Origin: Wenzhouxiangella sp042310355
GTDB taxonomy: Bacteria > Pseudomonadota > Gammaproteobacteria > Xanthomonadales > Wenzhouxiangellaceae
NCBI RefSeq assembly: GCF_042310355.1
Contig: NZ_JBHJMR010000012.1
Coordinates: 1 to 64,000 of the forward strand
DNA length: 64,000 bases
Reading direction: 5' to 3'
Below are positions 10,983 through 20,900 of the stretch, one piece after another (position 1 is the stretch's first letter; every line of letters begins with the position of its first letter). The translations under genes and the position numbers were made by a program. Under the pieces are notes generated by a model. It ran no database searches and had not been told where the DNA came from. It saw only the letters and a program-made list of their open reading frames with translations.

Positions 10983-11870
10983 ATGACTGCCGAGAGCCTC
11001 GCCGAGCGCGCCGACGCGCTTACCCACCGGGTCGAAAGCCGCCTGGCGGGACGGATCGAGGCATTCCCGGCCAGCGAATCGCGCCTGGCCGAAGCCATGC
11101 ACTACGCGGCCATGGGCGGGGGAAAGCGCCTGCGTCCCTTGCTCGTCTACGCCAGCGGCATGACCCTGGGGCTCGACGATGATCAACTCGACGCGCCTGC
11201 CATGGCGGTCGAACTGATCCACTGCTACTCCCTGGTTCACGACGATCTGCCGGCGATGGACGACGACGACCTGCGCCGCGGTCGGCCCACCGTGCACCTG
11301 GCGTTCGACGAGGCCACGGCCATTCTCGCCGGTGACGCGCTGCAGGCGATGGCGTTCGAGGTGCTGGCCGAAGTGCCCGACGCCGAAGCCGCGCGGCGCA
11401 TGAGCGGAGAACTGGCGCGCGCCTGCGGCGTGGTGGGAATGGCCGGCGGCCAGGCCCTGGACCTGCAATTCGAAGGCATGCGCCCCGAGCGCGAGGCGGT
11501 GGAAGACATGTTCCGCCGCAAGACCGGCGCACTGATTCACGCCGCGGTGATGATGCCGACCGCACTCCAGCCCGATCTCGGGCCGGCACAACACGAGGCC
11601 CTGTCGCGCTTCGCCGAGGCCATCGGCCTGGCCTTCCAGATCCGCGACGACCTGCTCGAGATCGAGTGCGACACCGCCGCCATCGGCAAGTCCAGCGACA
11701 GCGACGCCAGCCGGCAGAAAGCGAGCTGGCCGGCCCTGTTCGGCGTCGAAGCCGCCCGCCTGCGGATCGACGAGCTGGCTGCCGAATCCGCCGAGGCCCT
11801 CGCCCGCGTCGAAGGCGACACCGAGGGCCTGGCCTGGCTCGCCAGCCGCCTGGTCAACCGGCGTTCCTGA
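10983..11870 (+). CDS. ispA: Polyprenyl (farnesyl) diphosphate synthase
   Basis: 295 residues. IspA-type enzymes add isopentenyl diphosphate units to form C15 farnesyl diphosphate. The first aspartate-rich motif is DDLPAMDDDDLRRG and GGKRLRP is present. The second motif reads DDLLE, where most IspA proteins have DDxxD, so the last metal ligand is glutamate. The ATG at 10983 gives the expected N-terminus; an in-frame start at 10896 lies inside bamD. xseB, often just upstream of ispA, is absent here, and no dxs follows. Confidence 0.9.
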   Translation: MTAESLAERADALTHRVESRLAGRIEAFPASESRLAEAMHYAAMGGGKRLRPLLVYASGMTLGLDDDQLDAPAMAVELIHCYSLVHDDLPAMDDDDLRRGRPTVHLAFDEATAILAGDALQAMAFEVLAEVPDAEAARRMSGELARACGVVGMAGGQALDLQFEGMRPEREAVEDMFRRKTGALIHAAVMMPTALQPDLGPAQHEALSRFAEAIGLAFQIRDDLLEIECDTAAIGKSSDSDASRQKASWPALFGVEAARLRIDELAAESAEALARVEGDTEGLAWLASRLVNRRS

Positions 11871-11931
11871 ACTTGCCCCGCTACGGATGCTCTTGCTAGC
11901 CTGAAGGTGGGCTTGGCAAGGAACTCCATCG

Positions 11932-12453
11932 ATGTTCACTTCAACGCCGCCGATTTCCGGAAAGACGAACGCGGGGCTGTGGCTTGTCGCGGTTGCGGTC
12001 AGTATCGCGGGGCTTGCGCTTGCGATTGCCGCACTGGGCCTTGCGGTGTGGGAGACGATCGGGCGATTCGGCGATATACCGACCTACTTCATCGTCCGCG
12101 AATGGGCCGCCTCTCCCACCATGCTGCTGCTGGTATTCACGATCTTGTGGGCCGAACGGCTGGTCAAGCTGCACCGCAGCGGACACTCGAGGCTGGCGCG
12201 AATGCGCTACTCGAGGCCGACCCTCCGGCTGATCGGACGGGCCTACCAGTGGCTCGGCATGGTGGCGGCGTGGATCGGTTCGTCGATCGCGCTGCAGCGC
12301 TTGGCCGATTTCGGCGTCAGCGCCGCCCTGATCATCGGGGTGCTGACCTTCGGGCTGAGCATGTGGCTGCTCGAAGGCCTGTCGCTCCGGCAGGCCCTGA
12401 AGCCGCCGGATGCCGGAAGCGACAGGAGCGCGGCCGGGCCGGTGGGCTGCTGA
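11932..12453 (+). CDS. Small multi-pass membrane protein, unknown function
   Basis: 173 residues with four likely membrane segments: about residues 15-42, 57-73, 103-122 and 128-148. A basic loop (ERLVKLHRSGHSRLARMRYS) probably faces the cytoplasm. An AAGGA ribosome site lies eight bases before the ATG. It follows ispA by 61 bases and ends seven bases before the convergent trmB. The family was not recognised. Codon use matches its neighbours, so it is probably a real but poorly described gene. Confidence 0.7.
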   Translation: MFTSTPPISGKTNAGLWLVAVAVSIAGLALAIAALGLAVWETIGRFGDIPTYFIVREWAASPTMLLLVFTILWAERLVKLHRSGHSRLARMRYSRPTLRLIGRAYQWLGMVAAWIGSSIALQRLADFGVSAALIIGVLTFGLSMWLLEGLSLRQALKPPDAGSDRSAAGPVGC

Positions 12454-12460
12454 TCCAGAC

Positions 12461-13135
12461 TCAGGCCACGCGACAGAGAATATCGACGATCTCGTGGCCC
12501 TTCTTCTGGCCGCGCGTTTCGAAATGCGTCTTTGGACGCCAGGCCGGTCGCTCGACCCAGGGGTCGCCTTCGAGTTCCAGCGCCGGCACTTCGGCAATCG
12601 CCTCGAGCATCCACTCCGCGTAAGGCGCCCAGTCGGTGGCCAGGTGCAGCAAGCCGCCGGGTTTCATGCGCCCGACCAGGCGCTCCAGGAAGCGGGGCTG
12701 GATCAGGCGGCGCTTGTGATGGCGCTTCTTGGGCCATGGATCGGGAAAATAGATGCGCACTTCGTCGAGACTGTCCGGCGCCACCTGTTCGACCAGCACT
12801 TCCACGGCATCGCGCATGGCCACGCGCACGTTGCCCAGGCCCGCTTCCTCGACGCTTCTGAGCAGTCGCCCCACGCCCGGCTCATGGACCTCGATGCCGA
12901 CAAAGTTCTTGTCCGGCTCGTTCGCCGCCATCCAGGCCAGGGCCTGGCCGTTGCCGAAACCGATCTCGACAACCAGCGGCGCATCCCGGTCGAAAGCATG
13001 CCGCAGATCGGCCGCGTCGGGGTCGATGCCATAACGGGGCAGGAGCTCGTCCAGGGCCCGCTGCTGGCCGGGCGTGAGACGACCGGGTCGGCGGACAAAG
13101 CTGCGGATGCGACGGAGGTGGGTTTGGTCGGTCAT
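12461..13135 (-). CDS. trmB: tRNA (guanine-N7)-methyltransferase
   Basis: 224 residues. TrmB methylates G46 of tRNA with S-adenosylmethionine. The SAM-binding motif is VVEIGFGNGQAL; the catalytic and tRNA-binding stretch YFPDPWPKKRHHKRR and the C-terminal THFETRGQKKGHE are diagnostic. The ATG at 13135 is preferred; the frame is open far upstream, but that stretch includes the heptamer array and a shadow of the transporter gene. The convergent membrane-protein gene ends seven bases away. Confidence 0.95.
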   Translation of the reverse strand: MTDQTHLRRIRSFVRRPGRLTPGQQRALDELLPRYGIDPDAADLRHAFDRDAPLVVEIGFGNGQALAWMAANEPDKNFVGIEVHEPGVGRLLRSVEEAGLGNVRVAMRDAVEVLVEQVAPDSLDEVRIYFPDPWPKKRHHKRRLIQPRFLERLVGRMKPGGLLHLATDWAPYAEWMLEAIAEVPALELEGDPWVERPAWRPKTHFETRGQKKGHEIVDILCRVA

Positions 13136-13162
13136 TCGTTCATTCGTTCGCAGGTTAGCTAT

Positions 13163-13260
<98 letters not shown>

Positions 13261-13278
13261 GCAAGATCGCACGGTTCG

Positions 13279-14145
13279 CTATTGTAATGTCCCCGCGCGC
13301 CTCGAAGAACCGCTGCAAACCCACACCGCCAACCCGATCACCAGCCCGCCGAGGAGCAGGCGCGGCCACTCCACGTCGCGGTTCCAGAAGGCGAAGTTGA
13401 CCAGGATGCCGGCGGGGATCAGCATGTTGTTCATCGCCGCCAGCTGACCGGTATTGACGCGCTTGGCGCCCAGGTTCCAGCCCAGGTAGCCCAGGCCCGA
13501 GGCACCCAGGCCCAGCCACAGCAGCACGCCCCACTGCACCGCCGTCGCCGGCCAGCGCGCATGGTCGGCGAACAGTACAACGCCCAGCCCGGCCACCACG
13601 GCCGCGCCGGCAAAGAACAGCCCGAAAGCCTGAACCTGCGAGACCGTGCCGCCGAGATCGAGCCGCTTGTAAGCCACCTGGCCGGCGGCGAAGCACAGGT
13701 TGGCGGCCTGGACCAGGCAAAAGCCCACCAGGAAGTCGGGGCTGACGCCGCCGAATCGAATGATCGCCGCCCCGGCCACGGCCAGGGCCGCCCCCAGCCA
13801 GAACCGCCCGGGCACATGGCGCCGGCCGATCAGCACCTCGTCGATCAGCGTCACGTACAGCGGCGTGAAGATCGTGAACAACAGCAACTCGGGTACGTTC
13901 AGGTAGCCGTAGGCGTGGAAAAGAAACAGGTACATCAGGCCGATCTGGACCGCGCCGACCGCCATCAGCGCGCCGGCCGCCGGCCACCGCGGTCGCGACC
14001 GCAGCAGGAGCGGCGCGAACAGCGCCAGGGCCAGCACAACCCGCAGGAAGACGGACACGAAATCATCCACCTGGCCGGAAAGATAGACCCCGATCAGCGA
14101 GAAGCTGAAGGCCCAGAGCAACGTCACGGTCCACAGGAGCAGCAT
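13279..14145 (-). CDS. EamA/DMT-family transporter
   Basis: 288 residues with ten hydrophobic segments forming two EamA halves, the standard drug/metabolite transporter layout. The N-terminus MLLLWTVTLLWAFSFSLIGV is typical. Such proteins export or import amino acids, carboxylates or amines; the substrate cannot be read from sequence. The start at 14145 is chosen because the longer open frame upstream adds about 66 hydrophilic residues that do not fit the family. It diverges from the PAS-EAL gene at 14334. Confidence 0.87.
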   Translation of the reverse strand: MLLLWTVTLLWAFSFSLIGVYLSGQVDDFVSVFLRVVLALALFAPLLLRSRPRWPAAGALMAVGAVQIGLMYLFLFHAYGYLNVPELLLFTIFTPLYVTLIDEVLIGRRHVPGRFWLGAALAVAGAAIIRFGGVSPDFLVGFCLVQAANLCFAAGQVAYKRLDLGGTVSQVQAFGLFFAGAAVVAGLGVVLFADHARWPATAVQWGVLLWLGLGASGLGYLGWNLGAKRVNTGQLAAMNNMLIPAGILVNFAFWNRDVEWPRLLLGGLVIGLAVWVCSGSSRRAGTLQ

Positions 14146-14333
14146 GCTTGTCGGATCCGGAATGAAGAAGTGCGGCCCGGCAGTGTAATTGCTTTCGACC
14201 CGGCTGAATATCGACAGGCCGCGCCACCACGGGCACGCGCCCTGCCGGGAAACGACCGCCTGTACAGGCCGGCGACCGCCCGGTACGATGAGCCCAGGCG
14301 TCCACGGGCGAATGCAATCGAGAGGAAGAGCGT

Positions 14334-17198
14334 GTGAGCGCACCGGCTTACACTGATCGTCGCCATCGCAGATCCATACTGGGCATCCTGCTTGCCCTGG
14401 GCGGCCTGGCTATCATTCTGGCGGCACTGCCGCTGGAACTGCCCGACTTGATGCCGCAGTACGTCGGCATCCACAGCGCGCTGGAAATCATGGCCATCGC
14501 CATGGCCTGCGTGGTCTTCGCCGTTGGCTGGAACAGCGACCAGCAACGCACCCCGCTGCCCTTGCTGCTGATCTCGATCGCTTTCCTGGGCGTGGCCCTG
14601 CTCGACCTCGGTCACGTCCTGTCATTCAGCGGCATGCCCGGCTTCATCACGCCGGCGGGCGAGGAAGAGACCATCCGCTTCTGGTTGGCCGCCCGCCTGC
14701 TGGCGGCGACGGCGCTGGCGGTCGCGATGTTCCTGCCCTGGCGCCAACCGCAGCATGGGCCCTGGTTCAGATGGGCCCTGCTGCTCCTGACCCTCGGCGC
14801 GGTTGCCGGCATCTACGCCGTCATTTCCGGCGCGCCCGGCGCATTTCCGACCCTGTTCAAGCCGGAGACCGGGCTGACCGCTGTCAAGATCGGGACGGAA
14901 TACCTGGTCATTGCCCTGCACCTCGTGAGCGCAATCACCTTGTGGCTGCGACGCAATTCGCTCAAACAGGTCGATGTCGACGCACTGCTGGCGGCAATCC
15001 TGATCATCGCCATGAGCGAATTCCTGTTCACGCTCTACGCCACGGTCAGCGATTCCTACGCCCTGATCGGCCACATCTACAAGATCGCAGCCTACTTCTA
15101 CCTGTTCCGGGCGCTGGTCATCGGCGGCATCGAAACACCCTACCGGGAACTGGCCGGTGCACGGGCCCGCCTGAAAGCGACACTCGAAGCCCTGCCCGAC
15201 ATGATTTTCGAGCTCGATCGCGGCGGCGTCATCCACCAGTTCCATTCACGCTACTCCGGGCTGCTTGCCCGACCCGAGGAGGCCCTGGGACGCTGCATCT
15301 TCGATTTTTTGCCCGCCGATGTCAGCGGCGTGCTGCGCGAACTGCTCGAGGACGTGCACCGCAACGGTCGATCCCGGCAGTACGAATACCGACTGGAACT
15401 CGATGCTGAGCAAAAGCATTTCGAGGCCGTCGGCAATCGCCTGGAGCCGAGCGAAGGCCCGGAAGAGCGCTTCATCGTGTTCATCCGGGACGTGACCGAG
15501 AGCCGGCGCCTGGCGCACGAGCTGCGCATCGCCGCGGCCGCGTTCGAATCGCAGGAAAGCATCTGCATCACCGACAACCAGCACCGGATCATTCGGGTCA
15601 ACTCGGCGTTCACGCTCATTACCGGCTTCAACAGCGAAGAGACGATCGGCAAGCGCGCCGACTTCCTTCTGCCCCCCGGCGAGCGCGAACGCATCAATGC
15701 CACCATCGCCGAGTCGGTCGAGCACCGCGGCCGCTGGCGCGGCGAGGTCAGCCTCCTGCACAAAGTGGGTGAAACGCATCCCCAGCTGCTGCTGGTCACC
15801 GCCGTGCGCAGCAGTACGGGGGCAATCCGCAACTTCATCTACGACTACATCGACATCAGCGCACTGAAAAAGGCCGAAGTCCGAATGCAGCAGCTGGCCC
15901 TGTATGATCCGCTGACCGGCCTGGGCAACCGCCGGCTGCTGGAGCGCCGCCTGAAGGAAACGGTCGAGCACTGCCAACGGTCCGGCCAGTACGGCAGCCT
16001 CCTGCTGATCAACCTGGTCGGCTTCAAACGCATCAACGACGCCATGGGCATGAGCGCCGGCGACCGGCTGCTCATCGAGGTCGGGCAGGAGCTTCGCGAG
16101 ATTGCCGGGCAGGATCAGGCGGCCTTTCGGCAGGGCGCCGACGAGTTCGCCCTGATCCTGCCAGCCGCGGGCAGCAGCTGGCAGGCGTCGGTCAGCTCGG
16201 TCAGCAGAATCGCAGATCGTGTCTTTTCGGCGCTCGACCGCGTCTACCGCATCCACGACCAGGACTACTTCAACCGCTGCCGGATCGGCGCCACCTTATT
16301 CAATGGAGAGAGCGTCGACAGCCTGGAAATCCTCAACCAGGCGGCCATCGCCCTGCACCAGGTCAAGACCCTGCCCGACCGGACCTTCAGCTTCTACGAC
16401 GAGCGCATGCAGGAGTCCGTGGCGCAGGAACAGTCGATCGAAAGCGACCTGCGCCGGGCGATCCGGGAAAACCAGTTCGAGCTGTATTACCAGCCCAAGG
16501 TCGACAGCCAACGGCGCATCGTCGGCGCCGAGGCGCTGATCCGCTGGCACCACCCCGAGCGGGGCATCATCCAGCCGAGCGACTTCATTCCCACCGCCGA
16601 GCAAAGCGGCCTGATCACGCCGATCGAGAAATGGACGCTCGCCGAGGCCTTGAGCCAGTTGAGCCGCTGGCAGGCTTCGGAAGCATTTCGGGACTGGTCG
16701 CTGAGCGTCAACATCGCATCGAGCCAGCTCTACCGCAGCGACTTCGAATCCCACCTGACTGGCCTGCTCGACCAGCACCCCATCCGCAAGGACCGGCTGA
16801 TCCTCGAGTTCACCGAAAGCACGCTGCTCCACGATATTCACGCGGCGAACGACAAGATCCGCTCGCTGGCCGCCCTCGGCGTGCGATTCGCCATCGACGA
16901 TTTCGGCACGGGGTACTCCTCCCTGGCCTACCTGGGCCGTTTGCCCGTGCACGAACTCAAGATCGACCGATCGTTCATCCGCGACCTCGACAAGGCGCCC
17001 TACAACGCCGCCATCATCCGGATGATCATCGAGATGGCCCAGATCCTGAGCCTCGAAGTCGTCGCCGAGGGCGTCGAAACCGAAGCCCAGGTGCACTTTC
17101 TGGTCGAACAAGGCTGCCAACTGATGCAGGGCTTCCTGTTCGGCAAGCCCCGACCGGTCGCGGAGATCGAACGGCTAGTGGGCCATGCGGTCAATTAG
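14334..17198 (+). CDS. MASE3-PAS-GGDEF-EAL cyclic-di-GMP protein with degenerate GGDEF
   Basis: 954 residues. Residues 15-265 form a membrane sensor of the MASE3 type with about seven or eight helices. Two PAS domains follow (about 280-390 and 400-510), then GGDEF (about 520-680) and EAL (about 695-950). The GGDEF signature reads GADEF, and the metal-binding DxD of the cyclase is replaced (NLVGFKRIND), so cyclase activity is unlikely. The EAL half has the catalytic set: EALIRW, LEFTES, DDFGTGYSS, LKIDRSF and EGVETEAQ, so it is predicted to hydrolyse c-di-GMP. The start is GTG, seven bases after AGAGGAA. The signal sensed is unknown. Confidence 0.93.
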   Translation: MSAPAYTDRRHRRSILGILLALGGLAIILAALPLELPDLMPQYVGIHSALEIMAIAMACVVFAVGWNSDQQRTPLPLLLISIAFLGVALLDLGHVLSFSGMPGFITPAGEEETIRFWLAARLLAATALAVAMFLPWRQPQHGPWFRWALLLLTLGAVAGIYAVISGAPGAFPTLFKPETGLTAVKIGTEYLVIALHLVSAITLWLRRNSLKQVDVDALLAAILIIAMSEFLFTLYATVSDSYALIGHIYKIAAYFYLFRALVIGGIETPYRELAGARARLKATLEALPDMIFELDRGGVIHQFHSRYSGLLARPEEALGRCIFDFLPADVSGVLRELLEDVHRNGRSRQYEYRLELDAEQKHFEAVGNRLEPSEGPEERFIVFIRDVTESRRLAHELRIAAAAFESQESICITDNQHRIIRVNSAFTLITGFNSEETIGKRADFLLPPGERERINATIAESVEHRGRWRGEVSLLHKVGETHPQLLLVTAVRSSTGAIRNFIYDYIDISALKKAEVRMQQLALYDPLTGLGNRRLLERRLKETVEHCQRSGQYGSLLLINLVGFKRINDAMGMSAGDRLLIEVGQELREIAGQDQAAFRQGADEFALILPAAGSSWQASVSSVSRIADRVFSALDRVYRIHDQDYFNRCRIGATLFNGESVDSLEILNQAAIALHQVKTLPDRTFSFYDERMQESVAQEQSIESDLRRAIRENQFELYYQPKVDSQRRIVGAEALIRWHHPERGIIQPSDFIPTAEQSGLITPIEKWTLAEALSQLSRWQASEAFRDWSLSVNIASSQLYRSDFESHLTGLLDQHPIRKDRLILEFTESTLLHDIHAANDKIRSLAALGVRFAIDDFGTGYSSLAYLGRLPVHELKIDRSFIRDLDKAPYNAAIIRMIIEMAQILSLEVVAEGVETEAQVHFLVEQGCQLMQGFLFGKPRPVAEIERLVGHAVN

Positions 17199-17419
17199 GT
17201 AGCGCTCAGCCCTGACGTCCAGCGGTAGACGCCTCACGCATCGACATGAGACCTGGGGAGCCGCCCTACTTCGCCAGCCCCTGCCGCAACAATCCGGGCG
17301 CGTCTTGCGTACGCGGGTAGCAAATTTCCTACACGACGGCACGTCGGATTGCCATGTCAGGCTCTAAGCAAGCGCGGGCATGCTGTTGTTGAATCCACCA
17401 GCAGCAGGTCGACATCACC

Positions 17420-18928
17420 ATGGGACTGGCAACCGTGCTTTCACGCGCCGCCGTCGGCATCGAGGCGCCGCAAGTGCTGTGCGAGGTCAACCTCTCTCCG
17501 GGACTGCCGCTGTTCAACATCGTCGGCCTGCCCGAAACCGCCGTGCGCGAGAGCAAGGACCGCGTGCGCGCGGCGATGAAGAATTCCGAGTTCGAACTGC
17601 CGTCGTGGCGCACCACCGTGTCGCTGGCCCCGGCCGACCTGCCCAAGGAAGGCGCGCGCTTCGATCTGCCGATTGCCGTCGGCGTGCTCGCGGCGTCGGG
17701 CCAGGTGCCCGATGATGATCTCGCCGAATGGGAGTTCCTGGGCGAGCTGTCGCTGACCGGGCGATTGCGCGCGGTCAAGGGCGCCCTGCCCGCCATCCTG
17801 CGCGCCCGCGAGCAGGGCCGAAAGCTGGTGCTGCCGCGCGCCAACGCCCAGGAAGCCGGCCTGGTGCGTGAGGCCGAAATCTACCTGGCCGAATCCCTGT
17901 GCGAGGTCGCTGAGGCCCTCAACGGCCGGCAGGCCCTGCCGCGGGCCGAGCCGGTCAGCGGTGACGAGCAACGCACCGGCCCCGACCTGGCCGACGTGCT
18001 CGGCCAGCACCGGTCGCGCCGCGCCCTCGAAATCGCCGCCGCCGGCGGCCACAATCTGTTGCTGATGGGGCCGCCGGGCACCGGCAAGACCCTGCTGGCC
18101 TCGCGCCTGCCCGGCATCCTGCCGCCGATGGACGAATCCGAGGCGCTCGAGGCGGCGGCCATCGCGTCGGTGGCCGGGCTGGAACTGCATCCGCCGACCT
18201 GGCGCCAGCGCAAGTTCCGCGCCCCGCACCACACCGCCTCCGGCGTGGCCCTGGTCGGTGGCGGTTCGAAACCGCGGCCGGGCGAAATCTCGCTGGCCCA
18301 CGGCGGCGTGCTGTTCCTGGATGAACTGCCGGAGTTCTCCCGCCACGTGCTGGAGGTCTTGCGTGAGCCGCTGGAGTCCGGGCGCGTGGTGATCTCGCGC
18401 GCGGCCGTACAGGCCGAGTTCCCGGCCCGCTTCATGCTGGTGGCGGCCATGAACCCCTGCCCCTGCGGCTACGAGGGCGATCCGTCGGGTCGCTGCGCCT
18501 GCACCCCCGACCAGATTCGCCGCTACCGCGACCGCATTTCCGGCCCCTTGCTCGACCGCATCGACCTGCATATCGAGGTGCCCCGACAATCGCTCAAGGA
18601 CCTGCCAACGGGCGAGCCGTCCGAAGCCGTGCGTCAGCGCGTGCTCGAAGCGCGCTCGGTGCAGGTCGATCGCGGCGGCGTCAACGCGGGGCTCGACGTA
18701 GCCGGCATTCGAGAGCACTGCATGCTCGATGAGCACCAGTCCGCCCTGCTGGAGTCGGCCTGCGACAAGCTGCGCCTTTCCGCGCGCGCCCACCATCGCA
18801 TCCTGCGCGTGGCGCGAACCATCGCCGACCTCGACGGCAGCGATTGCATCCAGGCGCATCACCTCAGCGAGGCGATCGGCTATCGCCAGCTCGACCGCCG
18901 TCAGAGCAACTTCGCGCGTTCGGCCTGA
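17420..18928 (+). CDS. comM: ComM/YifB family Mg-chelatase-like AAA+ ATPase
   Basis: 502 residues. An N-terminal ChlI-like domain (residues 15-140) is followed by the AAA+ core with Walker A GPPGTGKTLL, Walker B VLFLDELPEF, a sensor region and a cysteine cluster CPCGYEGDPSGRCAC, then a C-terminal helical domain. ComM is a hexameric helicase that promotes branch migration during natural transformation, though it is widespread in species not known to be competent. It stands alone, preceded by a 221-base gap with no visible gene. Confidence 0.95.
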   Translation: MGLATVLSRAAVGIEAPQVLCEVNLSPGLPLFNIVGLPETAVRESKDRVRAAMKNSEFELPSWRTTVSLAPADLPKEGARFDLPIAVGVLAASGQVPDDDLAEWEFLGELSLTGRLRAVKGALPAILRAREQGRKLVLPRANAQEAGLVREAEIYLAESLCEVAEALNGRQALPRAEPVSGDEQRTGPDLADVLGQHRSRRALEIAAAGGHNLLLMGPPGTGKTLLASRLPGILPPMDESEALEAAAIASVAGLELHPPTWRQRKFRAPHHTASGVALVGGGSKPRPGEISLAHGGVLFLDELPEFSRHVLEVLREPLESGRVVISRAAVQAEFPARFMLVAAMNPCPCGYEGDPSGRCACTPDQIRRYRDRISGPLLDRIDLHIEVPRQSLKDLPTGEPSEAVRQRVLEARSVQVDRGGVNAGLDVAGIREHCMLDEHQSALLESACDKLRLSARAHHRILRVARTIADLDGSDCIQAHHLSEAIGYRQLDRRQSNFARSA

Positions 18929-18989
18929 ACATCCCGTTCCGTGGACTGTCCGAGCGGTACCATAGACGATCGTTTACTCGGGAGATCCC

Positions 18990-20900
18990 ATGGCGCTGGC
19001 GCCGAGACTGGTCTTGCTACTCACCCTGCTCGTTTCAGGGTTGGCACCGGCCGCAACCGTCAAGACCGAAGTATCCGGCGTTGAGGGAGAACTGCTGGCC
19101 AACGTGCGCGCCTCGGTGTCGCTGCTGCGGGCCGAGCGGTTCGACGACCTGGCGCTGTGGCGCCTCAGGCAGATGGCCGCGGAAGCCCGGGACGAGACCC
19201 GGATGGCACTGCGCCCGTTCGGCTTCTACAGCCCGCGCGTCCGGGTGCGGCTGACCGAACCGGAAAGCGACGGCGAGCCGTGGCGCGCGCAACTGAGCAT
19301 CGACCCCGGCAAGCCGGTCGTGATCGACGAGGTCGACATCGAGCTGCGCGGCGACGGCAGCGACGACCCCGAACTGAGGCAGTGGCGACGGGAATGGCCG
19401 CTGACAAGCGGCGAGCGACTCGACCATCGTCGATGGGAGGCCGCCTGGAGAGGGCTGGAAGGGCTCGCCGAAGAACGCGGCTACTTCAAGGCCCGCTTCG
19501 ACAGGCGCCGAGTGCGGGTCGACGCCGAGCGCGGCGAGGCCGACTTGCAAATCGACTTCGACACCGGCGCACGCTATCGCTTCGGCGACTTCCAGGCGCC
19601 GGAGCAGCCCTTCAGCGCCTCGCTGATGAACCGCCTGCATATCCTCGAGCCCGACGAGCCCTACAGCGTGGAACGGCTCGACCGCCAGCGCGAGGCCCTG
19701 GTTCGCTCGGGCCTGTTCGACCGTGTCGTGATCGAACCCGAACGCGACGACGAACGTGATCGCGTCGATCTCAACTATCGACTCGAGCCGCGCGAGCCCA
19801 ATACCTGGCGGGCGACGCTCGGATTCGGCACCGACACCGGGGCGCGCATGCAGTTGGGCTGGACGCGCCACTACCTCGGATCGCGCGGCAACCGCCTGGA
19901 GGCCGCGCTTGGCGCACAGCAGCGCAACCAGGAATACGTGTTCCAGGCCGAGTACCGCCATCCGCGCGGCAACCGCCCCTCGGAGTTTCTCACCGCCGGC
20001 ACCACGCTGCGAAGTGAGCAGGACAATTTCCGCTTCTACGAAGAGAATCGCGTCGAACCGGTTTTCGAAGCTTTCGAGGGCCGCCGCGAGCAGGCCGAGC
20101 TGACCTTCGGCCGAATGCAGGAGCGCGAGCTCTGGTCGGGCCGCTACGATCGCCTGGAAGAGCGACTGTTCGTCTCGATCCTCAACGAGAGCTTCGATGC
20201 GTTTCGCGAAGGCTCCTTCAGCACCGAGAACGAGGCGCTGATCGAGGCCAACCCGGAACTTCGCCCCTTCCTGAATACCGATACGCGCACGGTCGCCTTC
20301 GGCGGCCGCTGGCGCCTGCCCCGGATCGAAGGCAGCGGCTTCAACACCCGCGGATCGGTCGGGCGGGCGCACCTGATCGGCGCGCACGAATCGGCCGGCT
20401 CGGACGTGAGCTTCGCGCAGGCCTGGCTGAGCGGGCGCTGGCACCTGCTTTTCGGCGAGCGCCACAAGCTGCTGCTGCGCGGCGAGGCCGGCTACACCGA
20501 GGCCGAGACCCGCCGGCTGGATGTCGATCTCGGCGACCGCAGCCTCGACCTGACCCTCACCGACCTGCCCGAGCGCTATCGCTTCAAGACCGGCGGCGAC
20601 CGCACGGTGCGCGGCTACGGCTTCGAGCAACTGAGCACCAACCGCAACGGTGCCAACCACCTGCTGGTCGGCTCGGCCGAGTACGAATACCGCGTCGGCG
20701 AGAACTGGTCGCTAGCGGCCTTTGCCGATATCGGCAACGCATTCAACGACTTCAACGATCGCAAGCTCAAGCGCGGCGTGGGCGTGGGCTTTCGCTGGTA
20801 TACGATGATCGGACCGCTGCGCATCGACATCGCCCAGGCCCTCGACGAAGTCGACGAGCCCTGGCGGCTGCATTTCACCATCGGTACCCAACTGCTATGA
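18990..20900 (+). CDS. tamA: Translocation and assembly module outer-membrane subunit TamA
   Basis: 636 residues. A signal peptide (MALAPRLVLLLTLLVSGLAPAA) is followed by POTRA domains and, from about residue 260, an Omp85-type 16-strand barrel containing the GGDRTVRGYGFEQL lid-lock motif (equivalent of the VRGF box) near residue 530. It works with TamB between the inner and outer membranes, in assembly of some outer-membrane proteins and in phospholipid transport. A GGGAGA ribosome site precedes the ATG. The stop overlaps the tamB start as ATGA. Confidence 0.95.
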   Translation: MALAPRLVLLLTLLVSGLAPAATVKTEVSGVEGELLANVRASVSLLRAERFDDLALWRLRQMAAEARDETRMALRPFGFYSPRVRVRLTEPESDGEPWRAQLSIDPGKPVVIDEVDIELRGDGSDDPELRQWRREWPLTSGERLDHRRWEAAWRGLEGLAEERGYFKARFDRRRVRVDAERGEADLQIDFDTGARYRFGDFQAPEQPFSASLMNRLHILEPDEPYSVERLDRQREALVRSGLFDRVVIEPERDDERDRVDLNYRLEPREPNTWRATLGFGTDTGARMQLGWTRHYLGSRGNRLEAALGAQQRNQEYVFQAEYRHPRGNRPSEFLTAGTTLRSEQDNFRFYEENRVEPVFEAFEGRREQAELTFGRMQERELWSGRYDRLEERLFVSILNESFDAFREGSFSTENEALIEANPELRPFLNTDTRTVAFGGRWRLPRIEGSGFNTRGSVGRAHLIGAHESAGSDVSFAQAWLSGRWHLLFGERHKLLLRGEAGYTEAETRRLDVDLGDRSLDLTLTDLPERYRFKTGGDRTVRGYGFEQLSTNRNGANHLLVGSAEYEYRVGENWSLAAFADIGNAFNDFNDRKLKRGVGVGFRWYTMIGPLRIDIAQALDEVDEPWRLHFTIGTQLL

